Source: Leptospira bouyouniensis
GTDB taxonomy: Bacteria > Spirochaetota > Leptospiria > Leptospirales > Leptospiraceae
Length of the DNA: 64,000 bases
NCBI RefSeq assembly: GCF_004769525.1
Contig: NZ_RQFT01000001.1
Span: 1 to 64,000 of the forward strand
Direction of reading: 5' to 3'
Part shown: piece by piece, positions 25,852 through 35,869 of the stretch
Layout: the number at the start of each line of letters is the position of its first letter
How positions within the stretch are numbered: position 1 is the first letter of the stretch
The notes under the pieces: model-generated
The model's input: only the letters and a program-made list of their open reading frames with translations
Databases searched by the model: none
Told to the model about the DNA's origin: nothing
Translations under genes and position numbers: made by a program

Positions 25852-28165
25852 CATTGATTTTTGGGAAGTAGATAGTGAATTTACTCCCCTCTCCCATTGT
25901 GCTTTCTACAATGATTTCTCCAGACATTTTTTCTACTAATGATTTCACAATGGATAGGCCAAGGCCTGTCCCTCCAATTTTTTTGTTATCAGTGGATGGG
26001 ATACGAAAGAAACGATCAAAGATTTGATTTTTGTAATTTGGGTCGATACCAATTCCTGTATCTTCAACAATGATTTCAACTTTTCCGTTTGATTCACGAA
26101 GTGAAATTCCAATTTTACCTTTGAATGTATATTTTAGAGCATTCACATATAAATTGGTGATGATCTGAGAAAATTCGAATCGAATCCCTCGGATCAGGAG
26201 GCCTTTTTTCAAAGAGAGATCCCATTCGATTGATTTTCCTTTTGCAAGGTGTGAGTTCATATGGATGACATCTTCTATCACAGACACTGGATCGAAAATT
26301 TCGATCACTTCTGCTTCGTTATCTTTTTCACGCGATGTAGTCAGTTTGAGCAGATTTTCAATGAGGAAACTGAGTCTTTTTGCATTTTTATCAATCACCT
26401 CTAACATATTGATATGTTCTTTGTTAAATGGTAAAGATGAGTCCGATTTAAAAAATTCCAGATAGCCTCGAATGTTTGTCATCGGACTACGTAGTTCATG
26501 GCTCACATTTGATATAAATTCGTGTTGGAGACGCTCTTGTTCTTTCCTCTCTGAATTTGGACGAAATTGAACCTGGTATCGTTTTTTTGGTGATAATAAA
26601 ATAGAGGTAAAACTAATATCAACTTCTAGTTTTGAACCATCTTTAGCCAAAATTTCAACGTCTGGAAGTGATAACATCGTATCAGAGGATAAATCGGATC
26701 CAAATCTTAATTGGTTTGAGACTTGGTTACCGAGAATGATATCCTCGATATTCATCTTTGTGATATCTCCTCTGGTATAACCGGTGAGTAGTCTAAATTG
26801 ATTGTTTGCTTCTAAGATACTTCCTGTATCTGCATCTACCAATGCAATCGCTTCTCTCGAGAACTCAAACAGATAGCGATACTTTTCTTCTGAGTATTGT
26901 AAATCAACCGCTGATCTATCTAACTTTATTTCTAATATAGATATAAGGTTTTCAAGTTCGGTGATTTCTTCTCTTTGTAATTCAATTTTTGCGTTGAAAG
27001 AATCTAACATTGAGTTAACGAGAACTTTGACTCTGTTGTCGAGCTGGAGTGTTTCGTCTGTATTCAATCTTGAGGTATAATTTCCTTGTAACATGTCTAG
27101 GACCAAAGAATTTACATCAACAATCAAATGCCTCACTGCATTGAGTTTTCTGTAGTTGATTTGTGATGGTGCATGTAATTTTACATTGGAAGGCTCCTGG
27201 AAACTCGAAAGTTTTCTTACATCGAATACCTTCTTTGGTTCAAGGGCAGATAAAATTTCATCAAAGTTTAAGGCATCTTGTACTGCTTCCGGTTGCATGA
27301 CTCTTCGGATCAGCCGGAAATATACATCTTTTAGGAGAGGAAACAGTGTAGTTTCATCACCCACATAGGAAAACACTCCCTTTTGGACCAAAGGATGTTC
27401 TGTTAAAAGGTTTTTTGTCTCCCCCACTCTCAGGTGAGGGTAAAAATGAGATAATTGAAGGTCTTCCCATAAATTGCCGTTATAGTCTTTGTTTGAATTC
27501 TGTAGGAAATCAATGGCTTTTTTAACAGCTAATAGGACACCAGAGACTTCTCTTCCCGTTTTAAGGATTGCGTCACCACTAAACGCAAGTAAGGTGGAAG
27601 GATAAAGTAAATCTTTCTTTAAAATCGGAAGTTCTAAGGTATTGGCAAAGTCTTGGAAGTTACGAAGGAAGGGACTTGAAAAAGGATCCGATACAAGTCC
27701 AAGACAATTCGGCTTTAAAAATTCTTTTTCTTCTAGAAATCCAGGTGTGTCAATGTAACGAACTTTTACTGGATTTTTTGGAGCGTATTCTTCTAAGAAC
27801 TTTTCTGCAAACAATCTCTCGACTGAGTTGATATGAGGAACAGGTAAAATATAAGCTTTGTTTCTTGTTAAGTCTTCTGGTTTGAACTGAAATCTAGAAT
27901 AAAATGATAAAGGTGAATGATAGAGATAAATCCCTTTATAAATTCGTTTGAGTTTTGATTTTTTTAAAAAACTTTCTTGGAGGTAGGCAATTGTAGGTAC
28001 TTCTCCGGCTTCGACTCGACCAGCGTCTAGTAATGGAAGGATTGCTTTATGGTGAGTGTTGACATGAAGTGTGACTTTAACTCCAAACTCTTCAAAGTAA
28101 CCTTTTTTATAAGCAACAACTACTGGCAAGGAACTGAGTCGGCTTGTTATACAAATCTGGATCAC
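25841..28165 (-). CDS. Soluble histidine kinase with substrate-binding-protein sensor and PAS
   Basis: A 774-residue protein. Residues 1 to about 300 form a type-2 periplasmic-binding-protein fold of the NMT1/nitrate-sulfonate family (SRLSSLPVVVAYKKGYFEEFGVKV) but with no signal peptide. A coiled coil spans about 375-425, a PAS domain follows (EKYRYLFEFSREAIALVDADTG), then HisKA with phosphorylated His556 in SNVSHELRSP, and HATPase with GTGLGLSIVKSLVEKM. No membrane helix is evident, so the small-molecule sensor should work in the cytoplasm. No response regulator is adjacent. The start is GTG 28165; the frame has a stop upstream and no other start. The GTG lies one base after a 13-bp hairpin and lacks a Shine-Dalgarno. 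Confidence 0.88.
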   Translation of the reverse strand: MIQICITSRLSSLPVVVAYKKGYFEEFGVKVTLHVNTHHKAILPLLDAGRVEAGEVPTIAYLQESFLKKSKLKRIYKGIYLYHSPLSFYSRFQFKPEDLTRNKAYILPVPHINSVERLFAEKFLEEYAPKNPVKVRYIDTPGFLEEKEFLKPNCLGLVSDPFSSPFLRNFQDFANTLELPILKKDLLYPSTLLAFSGDAILKTGREVSGVLLAVKKAIDFLQNSNKDYNGNLWEDLQLSHFYPHLRVGETKNLLTEHPLVQKGVFSYVGDETTLFPLLKDVYFRLIRRVMQPEAVQDALNFDEILSALEPKKVFDVRKLSSFQEPSNVKLHAPSQINYRKLNAVRHLIVDVNSLVLDMLQGNYTSRLNTDETLQLDNRVKVLVNSMLDSFNAKIELQREEITELENLISILEIKLDRSAVDLQYSEEKYRYLFEFSREAIALVDADTGSILEANNQFRLLTGYTRGDITKMNIEDIILGNQVSNQLRFGSDLSSDTMLSLPDVEILAKDGSKLEVDISFTSILLSPKKRYQVQFRPNSERKEQERLQHEFISNVSHELRSPMTNIRGYLEFFKSDSSLPFNKEHINMLEVIDKNAKRLSFLIENLLKLTTSREKDNEAEVIEIFDPVSVIEDVIHMNSHLAKGKSIEWDLSLKKGLLIRGIRFEFSQIITNLYVNALKYTFKGKIGISLRESNGKVEIIVEDTGIGIDPNYKNQIFDRFFRIPSTDNKKIGGTGLGLSIVKSLVEKMSGEIIVESTMGEGSKFTIYFPKINANV

Positions 28166-28166
28166 A

Positions 28167-28199
28167 TGGCAACAATTCCATTGGTGGGAATCGTTGCCA
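28167..28199. promoter_or_regulatory. Strong hairpin abutting the kinase start codon
   Basis: TGGCAACAATTCC (28167-28179) pairs with GGAATCGTTGCCA (28187-28199) at 12 of 13 positions, loop of about seven bases. It lies between the htpG stop (28223) and the kinase GTG (28165-28163), one base from the start codon on the minus strand. No T-run follows, so simple termination is unlikely. It could control kinase translation or stabilise the htpG 3' end. Confidence 0.55.
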
Positions 28200-28222
28200 A
28201 ATCATTATGAGAGAAATTTACC

Positions 28223-30055
28223 TTAAGACGAAAAAATCTCCTGAAGAAATTCCGTAGTTCTCTTTGTGTATTCTGAGACTTCTTTTTCGTCCATTACCTT
28301 GGCAGATAATAGCGAAAGATCGTATATAACTCGTGCCAATTTTTTTCCTTTCTCTGGGTTAACACCTTCAAACGCTTGTAAGGCGGATTTTACGAGGGGC
28401 GACTTCGAATTTACCATCAATGTATGGGACCTCAGCATAGATTTTGTATCCTCTCTATTGAACATTGAATTCATTTCTGTCATCCTGCGCATAAATTCTG
28501 GGAGCAATATTACTCCTGGGACATCTACTGATTTTAGAGCTTCCACTTTTACTTGTACTCCTTCTTTAGGTAGGGCTTCTGTAAAAAGTTTTGAAATTCG
28601 ACTTGATTCAGTTTCATTCGCTTCATTGACCAGTTCAGTTTTAGATTCTTTGTCTAAAACTTGGTCCGCTAGCTCTGAATCAACTCTTTGGAATTTCCAA
28701 TCAGGATTTTTGGTTTCCAGATGTTGGATCAAATGCGAATCAATTTTGGAATCGACAAGGAGTGCTTCTAAACCTTGAGATTTGAGAAGTTCCATATAAA
28801 CAGATCCCATTTCTGTTTCATTTGCATAAAAGATTTTGTTTTGGTTTTTATCTTTATTTTTCTCCCAATATTCCGATACGGTGGAAAAACCATTTTCAGA
28901 ATTTTTGAAAATGATATGGTCTTTCATCGCATCATAGAATTTTTCATCAGTAAGGACACCATACTTTACAAAAATGGAAATATCGTTCCAGTTCTCTTCG
29001 TATTTGGTACGATTCTTTTTGAAATCTTCTATCAATCGATCTGCTACTTTTTTAATGATGTGGTTTGATATTTTTTTTACCAATGGATCATTTTGTAAGT
29101 AGGAACGAGAAACATTTAACGGTAAATCAGGTATATCAATTGTACCTTTAAGAATTGTCAAAAATTGAGGAATTAACTCACTTGCGTTATCACTTACAAA
29201 AACATGATTGCAGAAGAGTTTAATTCCATTTTTGGATGCCTCTAGTTCGTGTGTTAACTTTGGGAAATATAAAATACCTTGTAGTCGAAATGGAAAATCA
29301 ACGTTTAAGTGAATGTGGAATAATGATTCTCCGGAAAAAGGGAATAAATAGGAATAAAATTCTTTATAATCTTCAGGAGTGTTTTTAGAAGGTTCTTCCG
29401 ACCAAAGAGGTTTTTCTTTGTTGGCTTTTTCTCCTTGTACATATATTGATACAGGAAGAAAGTCACAATATTTTTTGATTAATTCTTTTAATTTCCATTT
29501 GTCCAGGTATTCTCCAGACTCACTGTCGAGGTATAAAGAGATTTTAGTGCCTCGTGTACTTTTATCAATTGTGGAAATTGAAAAATCAGTTCCGGACTCG
29601 CTTGACCACATAACTGCTGCTTGTCCGGCTTTATATGACTTTGTTTCGATGGTAACTTGTTTGGAAACCATAAATGCCGAATAAAAACCTAAACCAAAAT
29701 GGCCGATAATTTCAGCTTTGTTTTCTGAGTTTTGGTATTGTTTAGCAAAGTCAGTGGCACCAGAAAATGCAATTTGATTAATGTACTTTTTCACTTCATC
29801 AATTGTCATACCAATTCCATTGTCTTCAATGGTTAAGATACGTTTGTCGACATCAAAATCTAAGTTTATCTTGTAGTCGTTTCCGCCTTCAAATTCCTCA
29901 CTTAAAGAAATTTTTTTCAGCTTGGTAATGGCATCGCTTGCATTGGAAACTAATTCACGGAGAAAGATGTCTTTCTCAGAATAGAGCCATTTTTTAATAA
30001 TCGGGAATATGTTTTCTGTTTCGACATTTATTTTGCCTTTTTCTTCAGCTTGCAT
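28223..30055 (-). CDS. htpG: HSP90-type chaperone HtpG
   Basis: A 610-residue cytoplasmic ATP-dependent chaperone of normal length. The N-terminal GHKL ATPase holds [23 protein letters not shown] and [13 protein letters not shown]; the middle and C-terminal dimerisation domains follow. GGAG lies six bases before the ATG at 30053-30055. It starts nine bases after the batD stop, making it the last gene of the Bat operon and linking a general chaperone to that stress locus. HtpG has been reported to matter for virulence in pathogenic Leptospira. Confidence 0.96.
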   Translation of the reverse strand: MQAEEKGKINVETENIFPIIKKWLYSEKDIFLRELVSNASDAITKLKKISLSEEFEGGNDYKINLDFDVDKRILTIEDNGIGMTIDEVKKYINQIAFSGATDFAKQYQNSENKAEIIGHFGLGFYSAFMVSKQVTIETKSYKAGQAAVMWSSESGTDFSISTIDKSTRGTKISLYLDSESGEYLDKWKLKELIKKYCDFLPVSIYVQGEKANKEKPLWSEEPSKNTPEDYKEFYSYLFPFSGESLFHIHLNVDFPFRLQGILYFPKLTHELEASKNGIKLFCNHVFVSDNASELIPQFLTILKGTIDIPDLPLNVSRSYLQNDPLVKKISNHIIKKVADRLIEDFKKNRTKYEENWNDISIFVKYGVLTDEKFYDAMKDHIIFKNSENGFSTVSEYWEKNKDKNQNKIFYANETEMGSVYMELLKSQGLEALLVDSKIDSHLIQHLETKNPDWKFQRVDSELADQVLDKESKTELVNEANETESSRISKLFTEALPKEGVQVKVEALKSVDVPGVILLPEFMRRMTEMNSMFNREDTKSMLRSHTLMVNSKSPLVKSALQAFEGVNPEKGKKLARVIYDLSLLSAKVMDEKEVSEYTKRTTEFLQEIFSS

Positions 30056-30064
30056 AAGTAACTC

Positions 30065-31630
30065 CTATTGTTTGATTTTTTTTGATAAATTGAATGCAGT
30101 GATTTTATCTTCTTTCGATAATCCCTGGTAGATAGCGGAGAAATTGGAAACCTTTTCTTGGTTAATTAGTTCGGAGAGCCATAATGCTTCTGCCGCAGTA
30201 AGTCCCTTCTTTTCTAAATACTCAGTTAAGAAGAAATTTCTTTTTTTGCCAAAACTTTCCATCATGTTGACAAAGGATTGTTTTTCAATTTTGAATTTAT
30301 AGTGTTTAATGCCTATATATCCGATGATCGCAGAAACTGCAAGTAAAACTAAAAATAAAAATGGTAATTGTAAGTTTTGGATTTCTTTTTTTGGTTTTGG
30401 TTCCGTAGCCATCTTTCGTTTCGGTAAAATTTGAAATTCGGGAATCGGTAGTGAGAGAGTGTTGTATTTTTTTTCTGCTAATGAAAAATAACTAAATTTA
30501 TAAGGTTCAAGTATGTCTTTGGACAGTTTTGTGACTTGGTATCCATATAAAAATTTCACTTTCGAAAAAAAGCCATATTCGCCAGATTCCAGTTGTTGGA
30601 AAGTTTTGGTTTTTGATTGTGAAATGAATTTTATATTTGGATTTGAGAATTCCATGGGTGTGATGCCTTCATGACCACCTTCACCTTCTATCACTAATTC
30701 AAAGTATGCCGTTTCTCCCACATACACTTGTTTTGAAGTTTGTATAAACGATATTTTAAAATTTCCAATCGCACCAGTGAAATGTTCAGGTGCATTTTTT
30801 GGAAGATCGAGTACAATTACCTTCGCTGGATTTGTATCAATCGTTTCTTGGAGTGAATTAAATCGTAGACTATCACCAGTGATGAATTTGGTTTTTCCTA
30901 GTAAAAACGTACCTGATTTAAGCGCTGTTAACCCATATATTTCTTTTGAAAAGACCAAAGTTTTTTTTGGGATTTGATTTCTTATCACTTCAGGTTCAAT
31001 TTGGACGGTAACTTGTCTAAGTGTCTCAGATAAAAAAAACGGAAAAGAAATCGAATGGTTTGGATCTCTTTCCAAAAAAGGTTGTCTATATCTGTTGTAA
31101 TACAAAACGAAATACCCAACAATTGGCTCCCCTTTGTAAAAAATTGATTTGTTTGTGTGGAAACTTACCTCTGGGTTTTCCTCCATTGTGGAATCGTCTA
31201 AATCAAATGAGAATGGATTAAAAAATCCACTCTGATTGTTTTTTGTTTTTTTACTTACTTTAAATGAAATGACAGGAGAGGAATATTGTTTGTTATCATA
31301 TTCCACTTTGATTTCGGGTAATTGGAAATTTCCTTCAGAGTCTGTGTCTACATAAAAATTGATGATTTGTGTTTTTGATACCTTGAAATTGATAATTTGT
31401 GTCTCTGTACCACTTCCTACATATCTAACTCGAACTCCATTTTTTTTGAGATTTGTTTGTAACGTTCGGAATGGTTTGTCTCCATAAGCTTTTACTTCTA
31501 GTTTTGCAATTTCACCTAAAGAAAATTCATTGGGATGAAAAAAAAATTCGACTTCAGAAGAGTAAAGGTATGAAAAAAACGAGATAATGAAGTAGTAGAG
31601 AAGAAAGTTAGTTTTACCAAAATTTTTCAT
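30065..31630 (-). CDS. batD: BatD aerotolerance protein
   Basis: A 521-residue protein with a signal peptide (residues 1 to about 24), a beta-rich periplasmic region with repeated oxygen-tolerance (BatD) modules (about 25-385), and one membrane helix near 405-430 (LPFLFLVLLAVSAIIGYIGI). A cytoplasmic helical tail follows. It overlaps the BatB-C gene by 17 bases. Bat proteins are associated with survival of oxidative or envelope stress, but their mechanism is not settled. BatD probably presents periplasmic folds to the two vWA proteins BatA and BatB. Confidence 0.9.
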   Translation of the reverse strand: MKNFGKTNFLLYYFIISFFSYLYSSEVEFFFHPNEFSLGEIAKLEVKAYGDKPFRTLQTNLKKNGVRVRYVGSGTETQIINFKVSKTQIINFYVDTDSEGNFQLPEIKVEYDNKQYSSPVISFKVSKKTKNNQSGFFNPFSFDLDDSTMEENPEVSFHTNKSIFYKGEPIVGYFVLYYNRYRQPFLERDPNHSISFPFFLSETLRQVTVQIEPEVIRNQIPKKTLVFSKEIYGLTALKSGTFLLGKTKFITGDSLRFNSLQETIDTNPAKVIVLDLPKNAPEHFTGAIGNFKISFIQTSKQVYVGETAYFELVIEGEGGHEGITPMEFSNPNIKFISQSKTKTFQQLESGEYGFFSKVKFLYGYQVTKLSKDILEPYKFSYFSLAEKKYNTLSLPIPEFQILPKRKMATEPKPKKEIQNLQLPFLFLVLLAVSAIIGYIGIKHYKFKIEKQSFVNMMESFGKKRNFFLTEYLEKKGLTAAEALWLSELINQEKVSNFSAIYQGLSKEDKITAFNLSKKIKQ

Positions 31631-33263
31631 TATCTATAGAGCCTCCTCTTTTATTTTTAAGGATCGAATCCTGTGAAAAAGGTTCCATGATTCTATCAAT
31701 GTCAGTTTGATTTTGTTTAGAATTTTGATTTTTCTCTTTATTTTGTTCTGACGGTTTTTGGTTTTGATGTTCGTCGCTCTTTTGATCTCGGTTGTTTGTT
31801 TGGTTTTGGTTTGAGTTTTGTTTTTTTGTTAGATGTTCGATATTTTTTTTAGCGGCTGTTTGGTTTGGATTGTGTTTTAGACTTTCAACATAAGATTTTA
31901 AAGCATTCTCTTTTTGGCCCAATTTGGTATATATATTACCTAAGGTGAGATTTGCTTTGGATTTTAATTCCGCATTTGATTTGGGATGGGTAAGAATTTT
32001 TTCAGATAGTTCTTTTGATTCTTTAAGTCTCCCAAGTTTGTATTCATTTGCTGATTCATTGTACATTAACCTTGGATCATCTTTTATATATTCCTTTGCC
32101 TCAGAGAATTCTTTTTGGCTTTCTTTAAAATTTTCCTGTTGGTAGAATTTGTTTCCCCTTTCAATTGCGTTTCCACCTGGATCTAATTCCCAAGCTTCCA
32201 AATAGTGATTGTAACTAAAAAAACAAAATAAAACAAATAATACCTTTATAGGGGAACTTTTTTGTAATTGATATGATAGAATTCTTTCTATCGCTAAAAA
32301 TAAAAGAGATAATAAAAGAAATGGATGTGCACCATCTTCTTGTTTAAATTTTTCCAATCTTTGCATTTTGTTTTTTTTCATGGTGTCGATTCTTTCGACA
32401 AGACTATAGGCACCATCAGCGTAAAAAGATATATTATGATAGTTACCGTTGTATTTTGTTGCGATCGATTCAAGTAATTCTTCGTTAAGTTTCGTTATGA
32501 TCAAATTATCGCTGTATGGTGAATCAGCTAAATTTGAGTCGTATGTAACGAATCCGCCTTTTCCAGTACTCGGATCTCGAAACTCAATCGGGCCCCCTTC
32601 AACGGTACCAAGCCCCCATACCATCACTTCACCTTGCAATTCTGGAAGTGTTTGTTTTTCATGGTCTTCCCCATCCGATACAATCACAGTAATATTTGAT
32701 TGGAGGTTTTGATTTTTTTTTCGAATTTTTTCAACTCGTTCTAGTGCGACTGCCAAGTTAGTGCCTTTGGTGCCTACCATTTCAACACCTAACGATTGAA
32801 TGTAATCAGAAACTGCTGTAATGTCAGATGTCATTGGGCAAAATGAAAACGATTGGCCTGCAAATACTATAATTCCGATTCTATTTCCTTTTAGTTCAGG
32901 AAGAAGTCGTAAAGTTAAATCTTGAAATCTTTTGAGTCGATTTGGCCTTACATCGATTGCATTCATCGATAAACTGACATCGACAACGAATAATATATCG
33001 GTAGACTCAAATTCTTTTGTAGTTTCAATATCGATAGATTTTGTTTTATATAAAGAAGTAAGTACCAACAATAAGGCTACGATAATTGCTATTGTACGGA
33101 TCAATAAAAGAAGTTGGTTGGAAGTAGTTAACTTAGTTATAAAACCTGGGTTACGTTTGCTGAATTTGATAGCTTTGTAGTTTATAAAAAGTTTGATCGC
33201 AGAGACAAGGATGCCTAATGAAATTGTGAATGTTCCAAAGTAAAGAACTGTATTTGGTTCCAT
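31614..33263 (-). CDS. batB: BatB-BatC fusion: vWA domain plus TPR repeats
   Basis: A 549-residue inner-membrane protein. Two N-terminal helices (5-25, 50-71) precede a von Willebrand A domain with metal-site motif DVSLSM (Asp95, Ser97, Ser99) and VSDGED further on. A third helix lies near 315-345. The C-terminal part (about 360-480) holds TPR repeats (AIERGNKFYQQENFKESQKEF, ANLTLGNIYTKLGQKENALKSY) that in other bacteria are a separate BatC. An Asn/Gln/Lys-rich tail ends the protein. Such a fusion has been described in Leptospira. It starts one base inside the end of batA. Confidence 0.92.
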   Translation of the reverse strand: MEPNTVLYFGTFTISLGILVSAIKLFINYKAIKFSKRNPGFITKLTTSNQLLLLIRTIAIIVALLLVLTSLYKTKSIDIETTKEFESTDILFVVDVSLSMNAIDVRPNRLKRFQDLTLRLLPELKGNRIGIIVFAGQSFSFCPMTSDITAVSDYIQSLGVEMVGTKGTNLAVALERVEKIRKKNQNLQSNITVIVSDGEDHEKQTLPELQGEVMVWGLGTVEGGPIEFRDPSTGKGGFVTYDSNLADSPYSDNLIITKLNEELLESIATKYNGNYHNISFYADGAYSLVERIDTMKKNKMQRLEKFKQEDGAHPFLLLSLLFLAIERILSYQLQKSSPIKVLFVLFCFFSYNHYLEAWELDPGGNAIERGNKFYQQENFKESQKEFSEAKEYIKDDPRLMYNESANEYKLGRLKESKELSEKILTHPKSNAELKSKANLTLGNIYTKLGQKENALKSYVESLKHNPNQTAAKKNIEHLTKKQNSNQNQTNNRDQKSDEHQNQKPSEQNKEKNQNSKQNQTDIDRIMEPFSQDSILKNKRGGSIDNEKFW

Positions 33264-34216
33264 TAGATTTTCTCTTTTAGGGGATAAATTTTTAGAAGAA
33301 AATAGAAGAAAAGGTTTAAAAATACAAAAAATACAAAGATCGGGAATTGAGTTTCATGAATTTCCAGCGGTTTGGATGGTAATTCTACCACTTCCAACTG
33401 GTCAATTTCATTTAAAACATTTCCCAAAACTTCAGCTGATTCTGCTCTAAAAAATTTCCCATTGGTATTTGTAGAAATTTTTTGCAAAGATTCATAGTTA
33501 ACTTCATATTGACCTTCTTCTTTTCCGATTCCAATACAATATACTTTGACACCTAAGCTTTTTGTTGTATAGGCAGCGGTATCAGGATCTAACTTGCCTG
33601 TGTTTGATACACCATCAGTGAGTAAAATGATTATCTTCGACTTTGCTTCGGAATTCTTGAGACGATATGTAGACAATGCTAATGCATCACCTATGGCAGT
33701 TCCTTGTTCTTCAATGTCTTCGTTTGATGTATCGGTAATCAATTCATCTAATGCAAATCGGTCACTAGAAAGGGGAGATTGTAAATAAGCAGCTCCTGCA
33801 AAGACTACAATGCCTATTCTATCATATATTCTTCGTTTGATAAATTCACGTAGTAAATCTTTCGATACAGACAAACGATTTTTAGGCAAAAAATCATATG
33901 AGTTCACCATCGATCCAGATATATCTAAGGCGATCATGATATCGACACCTTTTGTATGATCAGGGCTGAGATTGTATTTTGATCCTGGTCCTGCTGCCGC
34001 GAAAACTAAAAAAAACATCGAAAGATAAACTAGTAACTCAGAGAACGAATACATAGTTTTTCGAATCGAACTTCCTATGAGTGAATTATCTTTTTGGAAT
34101 CGATCTGATTTGATGAAAAAAATTGGTCCAAAAGGGTTATTTTTCCATTGAAAGAGCATCATTGCAACGATTGGAAAAATTAATAATAACAAGTATGGTC
34201 TTTGGAGCTGATCCAT
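33263..34216 (-). CDS. batA: BatA vWA-domain membrane protein
   Basis: A 317-residue protein with two N-terminal helices (residues about 6-22 and 58-75), a von Willebrand A domain whose metal site is complete (DISGSM, Asp98-Ser100-Ser102; later LLTDGVSN), and a C-terminal helix (about 293-312). It follows the BatD-like helper by one base and shares one base with batBC. MoxR/vWA systems of this kind act as chaperone-like complexes at the membrane. Confidence 0.93.
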   Translation of the reverse strand: MDQLQRPYLLLLIFPIVAMMLFQWKNNPFGPIFFIKSDRFQKDNSLIGSSIRKTMYSFSELLVYLSMFFLVFAAAGPGSKYNLSPDHTKGVDIMIALDISGSMVNSYDFLPKNRLSVSKDLLREFIKRRIYDRIGIVVFAGAAYLQSPLSSDRFALDELITDTSNEDIEEQGTAIGDALALSTYRLKNSEAKSKIIILLTDGVSNTGKLDPDTAAYTTKSLGVKVYCIGIGKEEGQYEVNYESLQKISTNTNGKFFRAESAEVLGNVLNEIDQLEVVELPSKPLEIHETQFPIFVFFVFLNLFFYFLLKIYPLKEKI

Positions 34217-34217
34217 G

Positions 34218-35057
34218 TTAGCCTAAGAAATCCTGTTTGATTTCTTTCCAAATTTTTTCTGCGTCTTCTTTTGATAGAATTTTTGTGTTTCTATCATATT
34301 TTAAACTCCGAAAGTAGAGTCTTAGTTCACGAATGGTTCTATCTGGAATGTGTGTTTTATCATATAAAACTGCCAAAAACTCTGAATCGGTTAGTCCCAA
34401 TAAGTTCTCTTCTAATTTTTCTGAATATATCTCTTTTAAATATTCACTGATGCGGAATGTTAGTTCCTTCTCTGTTATTGTTTCTGATTGTAAGTATTGT
34501 TCCAAATTGTGAAGTCGTTTGGTTGATTCTAATAGTTTTGGATTTTTTTCCCAGATTGCATCGATGATTTTTGGTTTTGATTTCCAATACAAATACAAAG
34601 CATAAATGAGATATAAGTTGAAACAAGTGAAAAGTATCAGACCGATGAGCCTAAAAAGATAAGGTCCAGAAAATAGAATTGGTGGATCTATGTCTTCAAT
34701 CTCGGTTTCATTCCCTGTTAAATTCGATAAAACACTGATTTTTAATTTGGAATGGGTTTCTATGCCTTGTTCTTTCCAAGAGGTAGGTAAAAAGAAATCA
34801 CCAGGAGTAAAAAAAATAATTGAGGCAGTGATTTTATTTTGTTCCTTTATAATTGATTGGATTTCAAAAGAAGGAAGGGTATTGTTTTCATAAAATTTTC
34901 CCTCTGAAAGATTAACATCAGTTATCTCGCTACCTTCCCATTCTATATCATACTGGATCAAATCACCTACATAAATTTTTTCTTTTGGGATTGTTTCTTT
35001 AGGGGAGGCAAAAAGAAAAGTATTCAAAGTAAGGAATAATATAACTAATTTATACAT
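34218..35057 (-). CDS. Membrane protein of the Bat/MoxR operon (DUF4381-like)
   Basis: A 279-residue protein with a signal peptide (1-17, FLFAS), a short BatD-like periplasmic beta domain (20-120), one membrane helix (about 132-152, YLFRLIGLILFTCFNLYLIY) and a cytoplasmic helical domain ending KIWKEIKQDFLG. Proteins of this shape recur between DUF58 and vWA genes in MoxR operons. It overlaps the DUF58 gene by eight bases, and batA follows after one base. Its exact role is not known; bridging periplasmic BatD and the cytoplasmic ATPase is a reasonable guess. Confidence 0.8.
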   Translation of the reverse strand: MYKLVILFLTLNTFLFASPKETIPKEKIYVGDLIQYDIEWEGSEITDVNLSEGKFYENNTLPSFEIQSIIKEQNKITASIIFFTPGDFFLPTSWKEQGIETHSKLKISVLSNLTGNETEIEDIDPPILFSGPYLFRLIGLILFTCFNLYLIYALYLYWKSKPKIIDAIWEKNPKLLESTKRLHNLEQYLQSETITEKELTFRISEYLKEIYSEKLEENLLGLTDSEFLAVLYDKTHIPDRTIRELRLYFRSLKYDRNTKILSKEDAEKIWKEIKQDFLG

Positions 35058-35868
35058 TGGAATTTACTTTAAACAAAGGTAGTATTTGATTGTGGAGTTT
35101 TTGGTTTGGATCAATTTTAATCAGTTTGTTCCCAAAAAAGGATTTTGCTGCAGTTAGGTCGATTTCATAGGTTGAAATGGAGTTCCTAAGTTGAATGGAT
35201 TCTTGTGAGATTGGTTGGAATAATTTCATCCAAACTGGAAGTTTGATTTCATCAACTTGATCTTTGATAAAGATGCCGTGTTGGTCCCATATTTTTGGTA
35301 GGGGAGTTTTTTTTACGCTTTCTGAAAAATCGATAAAATCACTGATCCAATAGGTAACTGCATATTTTGGATGCACTTTAAAAGCATATTGGTATGCATT
35401 TGTATAATTTGTTTGGTTACCTTTTGGTTGTTTACTGAAAGATTCAAAAAAGGAAAGTACTTCTAATTCAGTTTTTAGCCATTTTTGTGAAGAAATAATT
35501 TTGTCTGAAAAGCTAACCAAAAAAATTCGATTACCTATTTTGATATGAAATAAAGATAAAAATAAAGCAAGTTGAAAAGCTGTTAATGCCTTATTTGAAT
35601 CCATTGAGTTGCTTGAATCAATGAAGATGATGATGGTTGCATCTTTTTCTTCATAAAATTCTTTTGTATGGAGTTCTCCTGTTCTCGATGTTACGTTCCA
35701 GTCAATATATCGGATATCATCTCCATATTGATAGTTTCTAACTTCTTTGAAGTCAAGCCCTCTCCCCCGATCTGAAGTAAAAAGTAAACCTCTTCTGTTT
35801 GATACAAATTTCTTTTTTGATTCCCATTTTAAAACTTGGAGTAACCTTTTCAATTCGGGTTCAAGCAT
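35050..35868 (-). CDS. DUF58 (vWA-like) protein
   Basis: A 272-residue cytoplasmic protein with the DUF58 signature GRGLDFKEVRNYQYGDDIRYIDWNVTSRTGELHTKEF (only its parts YGDDIRYIDWN and TKEF are near-invariant) followed by a vWA-like core with IIIFIDSSNSM. It sits one base after moxR and overlaps the next gene by eight. DUF58 proteins are the usual partner of MoxR ATPases. Confidence 0.9.
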   Translation of the reverse strand: MLEPELKRLLQVLKWESKKKFVSNRRGLLFTSDRGRGLDFKEVRNYQYGDDIRYIDWNVTSRTGELHTKEFYEEKDATIIIFIDSSNSMDSNKALTAFQLALFLSLFHIKIGNRIFLVSFSDKIISSQKWLKTELEVLSFFESFSKQPKGNQTNYTNAYQYAFKVHPKYAVTYWISDFIDFSESVKKTPLPKIWDQHGIFIKDQVDEIKLPVWMKLFQPISQESIQLRNSISTYEIDLTAAKSFFGNKLIKIDPNQKLHNQILPLFKVNSNV

Positions 35869-35869
35869 T

